Positions 40,715 through 50,300 of a stretch of DNA of 64,000 bases are shown in pieces; within the stretch, counting starts at the first letter, position 1; each line of letters begins with the position of its first letter. The notes under the pieces were generated by a model that made no database searches, had not been told where the DNA came from, and worked only from the letters and a program-made list of their open reading frames with translations. This stretch comes from Chitinophagaceae bacterium (GTDB taxonomy: Bacteria; Bacteroidota; Bacteroidia; Chitinophagales; Chitinophagaceae), in assembly GCA_024508725.1 (NCBI GenBank), contig JANINS010000004.1, positions 948,163 to 1,012,162 of the forward strand, read 5' to 3'. The position numbers and the translations under genes are program-made.

Positions 40715-42025
40715 CTAATTAACTACTTCTCCTTCCAGATCATAATCATAAGCCTTCGTGATCTTCACATTGTAAAAGTCTCCAATGTTCAGCTTTTTGG
40801 CTGATGAAATCACCACTTCGTTATCTACTTCAACAGAATCAAATTCTGTTCTGCCGAGATAACGACCAGCTTCCTTTTTATCGATGATCACTTTGTAAGT
40901 GTTGCCGATCTTTTCCTGGTTCTTTTCGTAGCTGATCTCCTGTTGCACTTCCATTACTTCCTGTGCTCTTCTCTCCTTTTCATCTGCAGGAATATTATCA
41001 ACCAGAACATGAGCAGGTGTATTTTCTTCGTGGCTATAAGTAAAAATTCCAACTCTCTCGAAACGCTGAGCTTGTAAGAACAATTTTAGTTCTTCGATAT
41101 CATCCTGCGTTTCGCCAGGATAACCAGCGATCAACGTTGTTCTTAAACAGATGCCCGGAACTTTTTCTCTTACTGCAGAGATCAGTTCTTCCATTTCATT
41201 TCTTGTGATCTGCCTTCTCATTGCTTTGAGCATATTATCGCTGGCATGTTGCAAAGGCATATCGAGGTAATTGCAGATGTTTGGACGATCTCTCATCACA
41301 TCCAATATCTCTAAGGGAAATTTATGAGGATAGGCATAATGCAAACGGATCCATTCAAGTCCTTGTACATCGGCTAAGCGATTCATCAGATCTGATAAAG
41401 CTCTTTTCTTGTACAGATCAAGTCCGTAGTAAGTTAGCTCCTGTGCTATCAGCATCACTTCTTTCACACCTTTCTTCACAAGGCTTTCTGCTTCTATCAC
41501 AAGATCATCTATTGAACGGCTTACATGTTTTCCCCTCATTAAAGGAATGGCACAAAAGCCACAGGTACGATTACAGCCTTCTGATATTTTGAGATAAGCA
41601 TAGTGCTTAGGTGTAGAAAGCATTCTTTCGCCCAGCAATTCAGCTTTGTAATCAGCATCCAATTGCTTTAGCATGAGAGGAAGTTCTAAAGTACCGAACC
41701 ATGCATCTACTTCAGGTATCTCAGATTCAAGATCACCACGATAACGTTCACTCAAACATCCGGTTACGTAGACTTTATCCAGTTTACCTTTTTGCTTGAG
41801 TGCTACCTGGTCTAAAATGGTATTGATGCTTTCTTCTTTCGCTTTATCAATGAACCCACAGGTATTTACCACCACGATGTTGTGATCGAGTTTACCACTT
41901 TCATGCACCACATCGATCTCGTTTGCTTGTAGCTGACCACTGAGCACTTCACTATCTACCAGGTTTTTACTACATCCAAGCGTGATGATATTGACCTTAT
42001 CTTTCTTGAGGGTTCTAACTTTCAT
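40715..42025 (-). CDS. rimO: ribosomal protein S12 methylthiotransferase RimO
   Basis: 436 aa from MKVRTLKKDKVN. Methylthiolates S12 at a conserved Asp. UPF0004 N-domain with Cys in TLGCSKNLVDSE, NTCGFIDKAKEES and VTGCLSERYR; radical-SAM cluster CNRTCGFCAIPLMRG; C-terminal TRAM domain. The start is set by the promoter: TACCTTTG lies 10 bp upstream, so the longer frame beginning at 42106 would start ahead of the promoter. The leader is then almost absent. Confidence 0.95.
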   Translation of the reverse strand: MKVRTLKKDKVNIITLGCSKNLVDSEVLSGQLQANEIDVVHESGKLDHNIVVVNTCGFIDKAKEESINTILDQVALKQKGKLDKVYVTGCLSERYRGDLESEIPEVDAWFGTLELPLMLKQLDADYKAELLGERMLSTPKHYAYLKISEGCNRTCGFCAIPLMRGKHVSRSIDDLVIEAESLVKKGVKEVMLIAQELTYYGLDLYKKRALSDLMNRLADVQGLEWIRLHYAYPHKFPLEILDVMRDRPNICNYLDMPLQHASDNMLKAMRRQITRNEMEELISAVREKVPGICLRTTLIAGYPGETQDDIEELKLFLQAQRFERVGIFTYSHEENTPAHVLVDNIPADEKERRAQEVMEVQQEISYEKNQEKIGNTYKVIIDKKEAGRYLGRTEFDSVEVDNEVVISSAKKLNIGDFYNVKITKAYDYDLEGEVVN

Positions 42026-42034
42026 AAGAGTCGG

Positions 42035-42042
42035 CAAAGGTA
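42035..42042 (-). promoter_or_regulatory. -7 promoter element of rimO
   Basis: TACCTTTG on the minus strand, an exact TAnnTTTG match, 10 bp from the rimO ATG. Confidence 0.5.
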
Positions 42043-42236
42043 AGATGTCTGAGAGTGAAAGGTGAAAAGTGAAAGATGAATTCTCAAGTATCTTCACTAA
42101 ATGCAACAGGTTTAAGTTTTCATCAACAGCTTAGAACCTACACTATTCATTTTTTCTGCATTGACTTTAACAAGTAGTTGATACAAAGCGGCTGCAAACT
42201 TGCGTTTTGCGATTATCACACGTAAAATGAAAGATC

Positions 42237-42692
42237 ATGAGAATCCTGCTCGCCATTGCCGCATTTCTGCTGGCACTCGCTGCTACTGCACAACAGTACA
42301 ATAAAGCAATCGGTATCAAATTCCCTGTTGGTGTTGGTGTTACTTATAAAAAGTTCATTACTCAAAAAGCTGCGATGGAGTTCCAGGCTTTGGCAGGAAA
42401 GGAAAGTTTTATGTTAGCCGGACTTTACGAGTTTCATTTTCCATTTACCAAAGCAGAAGGTTTAAGTTGGTATGTTGGCCCGGGAATACATGCAGGATTT
42501 TATAAGAACGATTACCAGAAAACGTACAGCAGCAAAATGGATCTTGGTATCGATGGCGTGCTTGGGTTGGATTATAAGTTCAATGGTCTGCCGATCAATC
42601 TGAGCCTGGATTGGCAACCTTCGCTGAGTTTTACAGGAAACTCCGGTGCAAATTCAGCTTATGGCGGTGTAGCTGTTCGTTATACACTGTGA
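42237..42692 (+). CDS. small outer-membrane-type protein, paralogue A
   Basis: 151 aa with a signal peptide (to AATAQ). Mature sequence AIGIKFPVGVGVTYKKFITQKAAMEFQALAGKESFMLAGLYEFHFPFTKAEGLSWYVGPGIHAGFY ... DLGIDGVLGLDYKFNGLPINLSLDWQPSLSF ... YGGVAVRYTL reads as a compact eight-stranded barrel. It shares its second half closely with the next gene (GVLGLDYK..G.PINLSLDWQPS), showing tandem duplication. Confidence 0.7.
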   Translation: MRILLAIAAFLLALAATAQQYNKAIGIKFPVGVGVTYKKFITQKAAMEFQALAGKESFMLAGLYEFHFPFTKAEGLSWYVGPGIHAGFYKNDYQKTYSSKMDLGIDGVLGLDYKFNGLPINLSLDWQPSLSFTGNSGANSAYGGVAVRYTL

Positions 42693-42809
42693 GTGAATAA
42701 CATAGATTCAATTTGGCACGATTTTGTAGATGTAAACACCAACTAATTAATGACTTATGAAAGGCTTTGCCTTCCATTTTACCAATTTCAAACAATCAAC
42801 ATAACCAAA

Positions 42810-43289
42810 ATGAAAAAGATCTTATTCTTTGTGCTGTTGAGTTCAGTTATTACGCTTTCGTCTTTTGCCCAAAATAATGGTAGCAGTTACAAGACCGCTT
42901 TGGGTGTGAAATTCTATCCGGCAGGAATTACATTGAAGCACTTTACTCAGACGAATAGAGCTTTAGAAGGTATTGGATATTTCTGGGAAGATGGTTTTCG
43001 TTTTACCGGATTATATGAGATACATGGTGATTTCAATGGTGCAAACGGACTGAAGTGGTACGTTGGACCAGGTGCTCATATCCAGTTTTGGAACGAAGAC
43101 TGGAAAAGAAGATATCCCGGAAGAGATAAAGGCGTAGCAATTGGTGTTGATGGAGTTCTGGGACTTGATTATAAAATAACCGGAGCACCGATTAATCTTA
43201 GTTTAGACTGGCAGCCTTCATTCAACTTTGTGGGATACACTTATTTTGAAGGTGGTTGGGGTGGATTTGCAATACGATATACTTTCTGA
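42810..43289 (+). CDS. small outer-membrane-type protein, paralogue B
   Basis: 159 aa from MKKILFFVLLSSVITLSSFAQ; the in-frame ATG at 42750 is rejected because the signal peptide begins here. It has the same barrel-like plan as the gene at 42237 with an insertion in the centre (YFWEDGFRFTGLYEIHGDFNGANGL). Both genes lie between rimO and ftsY, on the opposite strand. A terminator follows at 43329-43353. Confidence 0.7.
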   Translation: MKKILFFVLLSSVITLSSFAQNNGSSYKTALGVKFYPAGITLKHFTQTNRALEGIGYFWEDGFRFTGLYEIHGDFNGANGLKWYVGPGAHIQFWNEDWKRRYPGRDKGVAIGVDGVLGLDYKITGAPINLSLDWQPSFNFVGYTYFEGGWGGFAIRYTF

Positions 43290-43328
43290 GAATCTCTCGC
43301 AGAAAACGCTGAATACACTGAAATAATT

Positions 43329-43353
43329 AAGCCTCCTTATTGGAGGCTTTTCT
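43329..43353 (+). terminator. Rho-independent terminator
   Basis: AAGCCTCC (43329-43336) with GGAGGCTT (43342-43349) and a T-rich tail. Confidence 0.7.
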
Positions 43354-43394
43354 TATCTTTTTTCTGAGACTTCTGTGTTTTCAGCGAAAAACCA

Positions 43395-44363
43395 CTAATC
43401 TCTCTTTTCGAGGTTGAACAAACTATCAACGAACTCATGTTTGTCGAAAATCAGTAGGTCTTCCATCTTTTCACCTACGCCGATATATTTAACCGGTATC
43501 TTGAATTGAGAAGCAATAGCCAATACTACTCCACCCTTAGCGGTTCCATCTAATTTTGTGATAGCCAGCGTGTTTACATCGGTTGCTGCAGTAAAATGTT
43601 TAGCCTGCTCTAATGCGTTTTGCCCAGTAGAACCATCCAATACAAGCACCACTTCATGGGGAGCATCGGGAATTACTTTTTGAATTACACGTTTGATCTT
43701 GCTCAACTCATCCATCAGGTGAGCTTTATTGTGCAAACGACCTGCAGTATCAATGATTGCCACATCAACATTCCGGGCTACAGCACTTTGAGCAGTATCA
43801 AAAGCAACTGCTCCTGGATCTGATCCCATAGCCTGCTTAACGATCGGCACATCCACTCTTTCACTCCAGATGGTTAGCTGATCTACAGCAGCAGCTCTGA
43901 ATGTATCTGCGGCACCAAGGATCACATTTTTACCGGCTCTTTTATAGTTGTAAGCCAGTTTACCTATGGTAGTGGTTTTTCCTACTCCATTTACACCAAC
44001 CACAAGGATGATATAAGGCTTTTTATCTGATGGCGTTTCGAAGTTCCTGAAGCCCTGGTCAGGTGCATCTACCAGGATATTTTCTATTTCTTCCTGTAGA
44101 ATTCTATTAAGATCGCTGGTGTTTACATATTTGTCTTTCGCAACCCGATCTTCAATTCGCTTGATGATCTCTACTGTAGTATCAATTCCTACATCAGCAC
44201 TCACCAAAGCTTCTTCGAGGTCGTCCAGCACCTCTTCATCTACAGTACTTTTACCTGCAATGGCTTTAGTGATTTTTGAGAAGAAGTTCTCTTTCGTTTT
44301 CTCCAGTCCCTGGTCTAAACTCTCTTTTTCTTTTTTACCGAATAGCTTTCCGAAAAATCCCAT
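43395..44363 (-). CDS. ftsY: signal recognition particle receptor FtsY
   Basis: 322 aa. GTPase that docks SRP-ribosome complexes at the membrane. NG domain motifs: G1 GVNGVGKTTTIGKLA, DTFRAAAVDQL, G3 IIDTAGRLHN, G4 TKLDGTAKGG, G5 KYIGVGEKMEDL. The N-terminal A domain is short and basic (MGFFGKLFGKKEKES), typical of Bacteroidota. It is the distal gene of the rpmB-rpmG-DUF4295 series on the minus strand. Confidence 0.96.
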   Translation of the reverse strand: MGFFGKLFGKKEKESLDQGLEKTKENFFSKITKAIAGKSTVDEEVLDDLEEALVSADVGIDTTVEIIKRIEDRVAKDKYVNTSDLNRILQEEIENILVDAPDQGFRNFETPSDKKPYIILVVGVNGVGKTTTIGKLAYNYKRAGKNVILGAADTFRAAAVDQLTIWSERVDVPIVKQAMGSDPGAVAFDTAQSAVARNVDVAIIDTAGRLHNKAHLMDELSKIKRVIQKVIPDAPHEVVLVLDGSTGQNALEQAKHFTAATDVNTLAITKLDGTAKGGVVLAIASQFKIPVKYIGVGEKMEDLLIFDKHEFVDSLFNLEKRD

Positions 44364-44371
44364 GCTATTGA

Positions 44372-44581
44372 TTAATTGTTTTTGATTATTCTGTTTCTAC
44401 CTATGGTCCAATATAGCAAAGCACCCAAAAAGGGAACAAAGATCACGACGATAATCCATATCAATTTGTCATTCGCTCCTTCAAATCGGTTACTTAGAAT
44501 GCTGACCAATGCCAGGAACCAAAGAAATGCAAGAAATGCCCAGATCATAATGGTCAGATCACCTGGTAAAAGAAGATCCAT
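44372..44581 (-). CDS. small two-helix membrane protein (PLDc_N-like)
   Basis: 69 aa from MDLLLPGDLTIMIW; an upstream in-frame ATG at 44677 would include the dispersed repeat at 44628-44644 and is rejected. Two membrane helices separated by SNRFEGANDKLIW, ending FVPFLGALLYWTIGRN, which is the phospholipase D-nuclease N-terminal (PLDc_N) motif found alone in small membrane proteins. Inserted between DUF4295 and ftsY. Confidence 0.75.
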   Translation of the reverse strand: MDLLLPGDLTIMIWAFLAFLWFLALVSILSNRFEGANDKLIWIIVVIFVPFLGALLYWTIGRNRIIKNN

Positions 44582-44735
44582 AATGCAGTGTTTTGGCAAA
44601 AATAGTTGAAACAGCGTACTAAAAGCCGAAGTGTGCGACGCAACGAAGCCAAATAGATATTCCTCTGCTAAGTTCATAAATACAAAAAGCCATCAACCAA
44701 AGGTTGACAGCTCTTGAATATGATGAAGCCTTGAA

Positions 44736-44909
44736 TTACTTCGCTGCTAAGAAATCCTTCACTTTGTCTTTGTGAATGATCTGCTCTTTAAAAGTATAAG
44801 CACCAGTTTTTGGACTACGTACCGCCCTGATCACTTTACTCCAGTTCTTAGCTTCAGCAGAAGCCTTAAGGTCTTTTACTTTCGCGTTTTTAGAAGCTGC
44901 TTTTGCCAT
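44736..44909 (-). CDS. DUF4295 small basic protein
   Basis: 57 aa: MAKAASKNAKVKDLKASAEAK at the start and FKEQIIHKDKVKDFLAAK at the end. A Bacteroidota-specific family encoded next to ribosomal proteins L33 and L28 and therefore suspected to be ribosome associated. Highly basic. Confidence 0.85.
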   Translation of the reverse strand: MAKAASKNAKVKDLKASAEAKNWSKVIRAVRSPKTGAYTFKEQIIHKDKVKDFLAAK

Positions 44910-44986
44910 TGTATTTTAATTTGCTAATGTGCTGATGTGCTGATGTGCTGTTATTTGCAGATTTGCAAATATGCACATTGGCATAT

Positions 44987-45169
44987 TTACTTAATTTCCT
45001 TGTGTACAGTAACCTTTTTCAGATTTGGATTATACTTCTTAAGCTCGATACGCTCAGGAGTATTCTTCTTGTTCTTAACAGTGATGTAACGGCTTGTACC
45101 TGGAACATCTGTTGTTTTTTGCTCGGTACATTCCAAGATCACCTGCACCCTGTTTCCTTTCTTTGCCAT
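44987..45169 (-). CDS. rpmG: ribosomal protein L33 (bL33)
   Basis: 60 aa: [19 protein letters not shown]...[37 protein letters not shown]. Of the usual two CxxC zinc-ribbon pairs only one cysteine remains (ILECTE), so this is the C-minus (zinc-independent) type. Lies 29 nt downstream of rpmB. Confidence 0.95.
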   Translation of the reverse strand: MAKKGNRVQVILECTEQKTTDVPGTSRYITVKNKKNTPERIELKKYNPNLKKVTVHKEIK

Positions 45170-45198
45170 CGTATATACGATTTATAAATAGTTGATGA

Positions 45199-45435
45199 TT
45201 AGATTTTAACTCCCTCAGCTCTCATTTCTTTGATCACTGTAGCCAGACCCTTCTTATTGATGGTTCTGATAGAATCTGCAGTAAGCTTAAGGGTAACCCA
45301 ACGGTCTTCCTCAGCAAAATAGAATCTTTTAGTCTGTAAATTTGGTAAAAAACGACGCTTGGTCTTAATGTTTGAATGCGAAACAGTGTGTCCACCAATT
45401 GGCTTTCTACCTGTTACCTGACATACTCTAGCCAT
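45199..45435 (-). CDS. rpmB: ribosomal protein L28 (bL28)
   Basis: 78 aa from [40 protein letters not shown]; the longer frame to 45504 would cross the promoter and is rejected. First gene of the rpmB-rpmG-DUF4295-(PLDc_N)-ftsY series. Confidence 0.95.
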   Translation of the reverse strand: MARVCQVTGRKPIGGHTVSHSNIKTKRRFLPNLQTKRFYFAEEDRWVTLKLTADSIRTINKKGLATVIKEMRAEGVKI

Positions 45436-45942
45436 GATTGAAATAGTTTTACCCGATTTTTCGGGACGGCAAAGGTCGGTAAATGCACCGAAATACCAAA
45501 ACAAAAATCATAAAATCTGTAGTATTTCTTAACACCTATAGGATAATTTAAGCTTGGAATGAGTGCTTTTGAAGAGTTATTAACATGAAAAGAAGTTTTC
45601 AGTTTGAAGTTCAGTTTTGGGTGGATACCAGCTTCAGTATTTCATAGCATCGTCTGTTGCGTCGCAATCACTTCATCTTTCAGAGCACTAATCATTTGCT
45701 TAAGCCTTCGAAGCGCTGCTGCAATACAGAACTCAATCTTAGAACCACCAGCATCCAGTATCTAGCATCAAAGCTCGTCCAATCAACTGTCATCTCGCAT
45801 CTGTCAACTAATTCCTTATCTTGCACCTGATAATTAATAACATGCATTTTCTTCATTTAAATCTCGATTTCCTCTTTCATCGAAGACTCAGCTGACCCTT
45901 GTCTTCAATTCTTATTATTAATTATCAATTCTTAATTGACTT
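45436..45942. other. intergenic region between rpmB and rocD
   Basis: Contains the rpmB promoter (45470-45500, minus) and a reverse-complement copy of the dispersed GCGACGCAAC repeat (45656-45674). The remainder (45510-45942) is non-coding, A+T rich near the end, with no gene recognised. Confidence 0.5.
45470..45500 (-). promoter_or_regulatory. promoter of the rpmB operon
   Basis: On the minus strand, TTTG (45500-45497), an exact 19-nt spacer and GACCTTTG (45477-45470), 35 bp upstream of rpmB. Confidence 0.6.
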
Positions 45943-47175
45943 ATGGTTATGCAACAGTCGTCTGACAAGACGCAATATTACCTGCATTTAGAGGAGCAGT
46001 ATGGAGCTCATAACTACCACCCTATTCCCGTTGTTTTAGAACGTGGAGAAGGTGTTTTTCTCTGGGATGTTGATGGAACAAGATATTATGATTTTCTAAG
46101 TGGCTACTCGGCTGTAAATCAAGGGCATTGCCATCCAAGAATCGTAAATGCGCTGATCGATCAGTCTAAAAAACTCACTTTAACATCAAGGGCATTTCAT
46201 AGCAATTTGCTGGGTGAATATTCAAAATTCATCACCGATTACTTCGGTTATGATAAAGTTCTACCCATGAACACCGGTGTTGAAGGTGGTGAAACAGCTA
46301 TTAAATTAGCCCGTCGTTGGGGTTACACAAAAAAGGGAATTCCCGAGAACAAGGCTAAGATCATTTTCGCCGAAGGAAATTTCTGGGGCAGAACATTGGC
46401 TGCCATCTCCTCGTCTACCGATCCGAGCAGTTATAAAGCATTTGGTCCGTATATGCCCGGCTTTGAGCTGGTGCCTTATAATGATCTTGCTGCTTTGGAA
46501 AAAGCTTTCCAGGACAAGAACGTTGCAGCATTTATGGTAGAACCCATTCAGGGAGAAGCAGGTGTTGTTGTACCTGATGAAGGTTATTTAAAAGGTGTGC
46601 GACAACTATGCGATGAATACAACGTTCTCTTTATAGCCGATGAGATACAAACAGGACTATGCAGAACAGGTAAAATGCTGGCTTGCGATCATGAGAACGT
46701 TCATCCGGATATCCTGATACTTGGCAAAGCTTTAAGCGGAGGAACAATGCCTGTTTCGGCTGTATTAGCCGATGATGATATCATGCTCAACATTAAACCC
46801 GGAGAACACGGAAGTACGTATGGTGGAAATCCATTGGCTTGTGCAGTAGCAATGGAAGCTTTGAAAGTGTTGAAAGAAGAAATGATGGCTGAAAATGCCG
46901 AAGCGATGGGCATGATCCTGAGAGCTGAATTAGAAAACCTTAACTCACCACGTATTAATTTGGTTCGTGGTAAAGGCTTACTGAATGCTATTGTAATTGA
47001 CCATTCAAATAAAGAAGCAGCATGGGAGTTGTGTCTTGATCTTAAAGAAAATGGTTTACTGGCCAAGCCAACGCATGGCGATAAGATCAGGTTTGCACCG
47101 CCTTTGATCATTACCGAAGAACAGATAAAAGAATGTGTTGGAATTATAGGTAAAAGTCTGGAGAAGCTTGGCTGA
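45943..47175 (+). CDS. rocD: ornithine--oxo-acid aminotransferase
   Basis: 410 aa (408 from the second Met). PLP-dependent class III aminotransferase converting ornithine and 2-oxoglutarate to glutamate semialdehyde. N-terminal [46 protein letters not shown] is diagnostic for [38 protein letters not shown] with the PLP-binding Asp and [17 protein letters not shown] with the Schiff-base Lys are intact. Length and lack of targeting sequence are standard for the bacterial enzyme. Confidence 0.95.
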   Translation: MVMQQSSDKTQYYLHLEEQYGAHNYHPIPVVLERGEGVFLWDVDGTRYYDFLSGYSAVNQGHCHPRIVNALIDQSKKLTLTSRAFHSNLLGEYSKFITDYFGYDKVLPMNTGVEGGETAIKLARRWGYTKKGIPENKAKIIFAEGNFWGRTLAAISSSTDPSSYKAFGPYMPGFELVPYNDLAALEKAFQDKNVAAFMVEPIQGEAGVVVPDEGYLKGVRQLCDEYNVLFIADEIQTGLCRTGKMLACDHENVHPDILILGKALSGGTMPVSAVLADDDIMLNIKPGEHGSTYGGNPLACAVAMEALKVLKEEMMAENAEAMGMILRAELENLNSPRINLVRGKGLLNAIVIDHSNKEAAWELCLDLKENGLLAKPTHGDKIRFAPPLIITEEQIKECVGIIGKSLEKLG

Positions 47176-47272
47176 GTAAAGTTGTTGCAGTAAAAGAGTG
47201 CGATCCGCCTCCGCTAAAGCTAGTTCGGACAAGCGCAACAAAAGTTGAGAACTATTTTTAGCTGGTATAAAT

Positions 47273-47307
47273 AAAAAGATCCCGATCAAATGATCGGGAT
47301 CTTTTTT
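47273..47307. terminator. bidirectional terminator
   Basis: A long stem, AAAAAGATCCCGATC with GATCGGGATCTTTTT, between convergent rocD (+) and the giant surface protein (-). It has T runs in both directions. Confidence 0.8.
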
Positions 47308-47322
47308 ATGATACAGTAAGAT

Positions 47323-50300
47323 TTACTGTTTAACAAATCTGTGAACTGCAGTTTCGCAACCATCAGCACAGATCACTTTTACCATGTAAGTACCACCGGC
47401 AAGTTTTGCAACATTCAGTTGTTGCTGGTTCTCTCCCAGTACAACATTTGTTGAAGTTTGCATTACCACTTTACCTCGCAGATCAGTAACGATGATCGTT
47501 AGTTTCTCTGCTCTTGGCGACGTGATCACTACATTCAGCTCTGTTGTTGCAGGGTTAGGGAACACTTTGCTCAGCGTGATCTCTGTTGATCTTCTGCTGA
47601 GTGTTACAACACCGCTGTAGGAGAATTTACCATTATTATCGATCTGCTTAAGACGATAATAATTGATACCAGGCAATGGCTTCATGTCATCGAAATTGTA
47701 GCTCAACTGGCTGGTGCTGTTACCACCATTTGCTTTTGTTGCTACAAACGTGATCTTGTTGTAATTGATTCCATCAGCACTTCTTTGCAATTCGAAACCA
47801 TTGTTATTTGTTTCGGTAGAAGTGCTCCAATACAACTTGTTGATCGATCCTGCAGCCTCACCACGGAAATTCGTGATGGTAACAGGAAGAATGAAGCTGC
47901 TTGAATGAACATAGAAACCACCGGAACCTGTTGCAGCAAATGTTACTTCCCACCTGCTAAGTGTACTATTCCAGCTAATATTAGCATCAACAGGATCAAT
48001 TATCGATGCTGTACCTGTATAGTTACCTGGCGCTGTGCCTGTTCCATTATACTGGGTAATTCTCAGGTTACTGATGCCTGCAACATCTGATGGGCTGGTT
48101 GGCAAGGCAGCATAAGTACCTCTTACCAGGTTAAACGCATCAAATTCACTTTGCAGGAATACCAGTGTAACATTTGAAGTAGCAGTTGTTGCGTTGGTTA
48201 ATGGTGTGATATTGTAGTGACGCTGTACATAAGGTTCACCCGATGGAGCGGTTTGTACAGTATTATCAATTTTCACACACATATCAACACTACCAGAGAT
48301 TGGAGCAACACCTGTTGGAGCGATCTTACCGATCAGGTCACAATCAGTGAAACTAAACTCTGTTGTCGCTGCTATAGTTCTGGTATCGCATTCTGTTGTA
48401 CCCAGTGCACCTGCTGCATTACTTGCTGTTGGATTAACGGTAGCAAGAACTGCGGTACGGGAAGATTCACAACCAGCAGTTACTAACCAATCATAGAAAT
48501 AGTAGTAAGACGTACTTACAGCATCCGGACAGCATTTACCGTTTACGATGCTTAATACACCAGGTACTGTTAAAGGATAACTACCCCATCCTGCACCAGA
48601 CTCTCTGATCAGGCCACTCACTAATCCCGTTCTTGTTAACATTACCAGTCGATAATCTGTGCCTACCGGTATGTTGAAGTTTAATGGTACATATGTTTTT
48701 ACATATGGAGCTGCCGTTCCTGTGAGGTTGGCAACTACAGACTGTAATGTAGTTCCGGCTGAGTTTTGAAGTGCGATAGTAGCTGTACCTGCACCTGTAC
48801 CCATAGGATATACATATACTCCCTGCAAAGTGAAATTCGAAACAGCATTAAAGAACAAACCTGCTTCAAGAGTGTATCCACTTGTAGAGATAGCATTCTG
48901 TAATCCCGCAGAAGCGGTTCCACCACCACCTGCTGCAGCACTTACGTAATAAGTAGTATTGGTGCTGATAGACGGTGTTGTGAATGTTGAGCCGGTACCT
49001 ATCGAAGAACCTCCTGTTGAAGTTGTATACCATTTTAGTGTTGTACCGGCAGATCCTGTTGCTCCTAATGTAACCGATCCTGTACCACATCTACTTCCTG
49101 GTGCGGTACCGGTTACCAATGGATTATTAACTATTGCAGTTCCGAATGAAGGAGCACAAGCTGTGCCTCCACCATCTTTTAATACAATTGAATAATAACC
49201 ATTCTGGGTAAGGCTTGGTGTAGTGTACGTAGGGTTTGTTGCACCTGGTATGTTAGCATATGGGGCAACTCCATCTGGTGAAGACAACCATTGGTATGTT
49301 GCGGTACCATAACCTGAAGCAGGACTCAATGATAGTGTTGTTGTACCTGATACACATATCTCACCAGAAGCAACAATTGTAGGATTTGGCAATACCGTTA
49401 CCACACTGGTTGCTACATTACCACATCCGGAAACTGTATTCGTAGCGGTAACTGTGTATGTAGCAGCTCCTGCACTTGTTGTTTTTACATATACATCTGT
49501 TGCACTTCCACCTGTATAAGGTATCGTGGCTGCCACATCTGTAAACAATCCTGTAACAGGGCTCCATACATAGCTATCAAAGTCACTAAGGGTTGAAGTA
49601 ACTGATAATTGATGAATCGAGTTATTACAGATCGTCTTATTTGCCGTTACTGTTAACGCTGGTCCGGCAGTTACAGTTGCCAGCACAGGAGTTCTTGAAG
49701 TTTCACAACCTACCGTTACCGACAAATTATAGAACCAGTAGTAGCTGGCTGTAGTTGTTACCGTACCAGCCAGGGAAGAAACAAAACCATTGATTTGTCC
49801 AATTGTTCCTAATGCTATCGGGTAAGTAACTGTTGAATTCTCCCTGATAAAGTTACCCGTCATTGCATTCGCTGCAAGGCGATATGTTCCTGGTGCAAGC
49901 GTCCAACCAAGGTTGATCGTTGAGGTAGCATTAGTTGGTACAGTAATCGCTCCTGTGGTTTGGAGTTGTGTTGTACCCGCTGCATTATACAATGACACCG
50001 TAATAGATGTACCAGTTGTTGATATTACTTCGACACTATTCAAAGTAACTTGTTGTGTGAGTGTAAAGTCTTGACCGTAAGTATCAAGATTTGTAGCTGC
50101 ACCCGCTTGTGGAGCAAGTCTTCCCACATGAGAAGTATTTGAACCTGAACTTGCAGATACGTAGTAAGTGGTGTTAGCACTAATTGCCGGAGTTGTATAA
50201 CTTGTTCCTGTAGAAATTGGTGAGCCTCCTGTAGCACTGCTATACCAGTTTATTGTTCCGCCTGTTGCTGTAGCTCCCAGTGTAACTGTACCGGTTCCAC

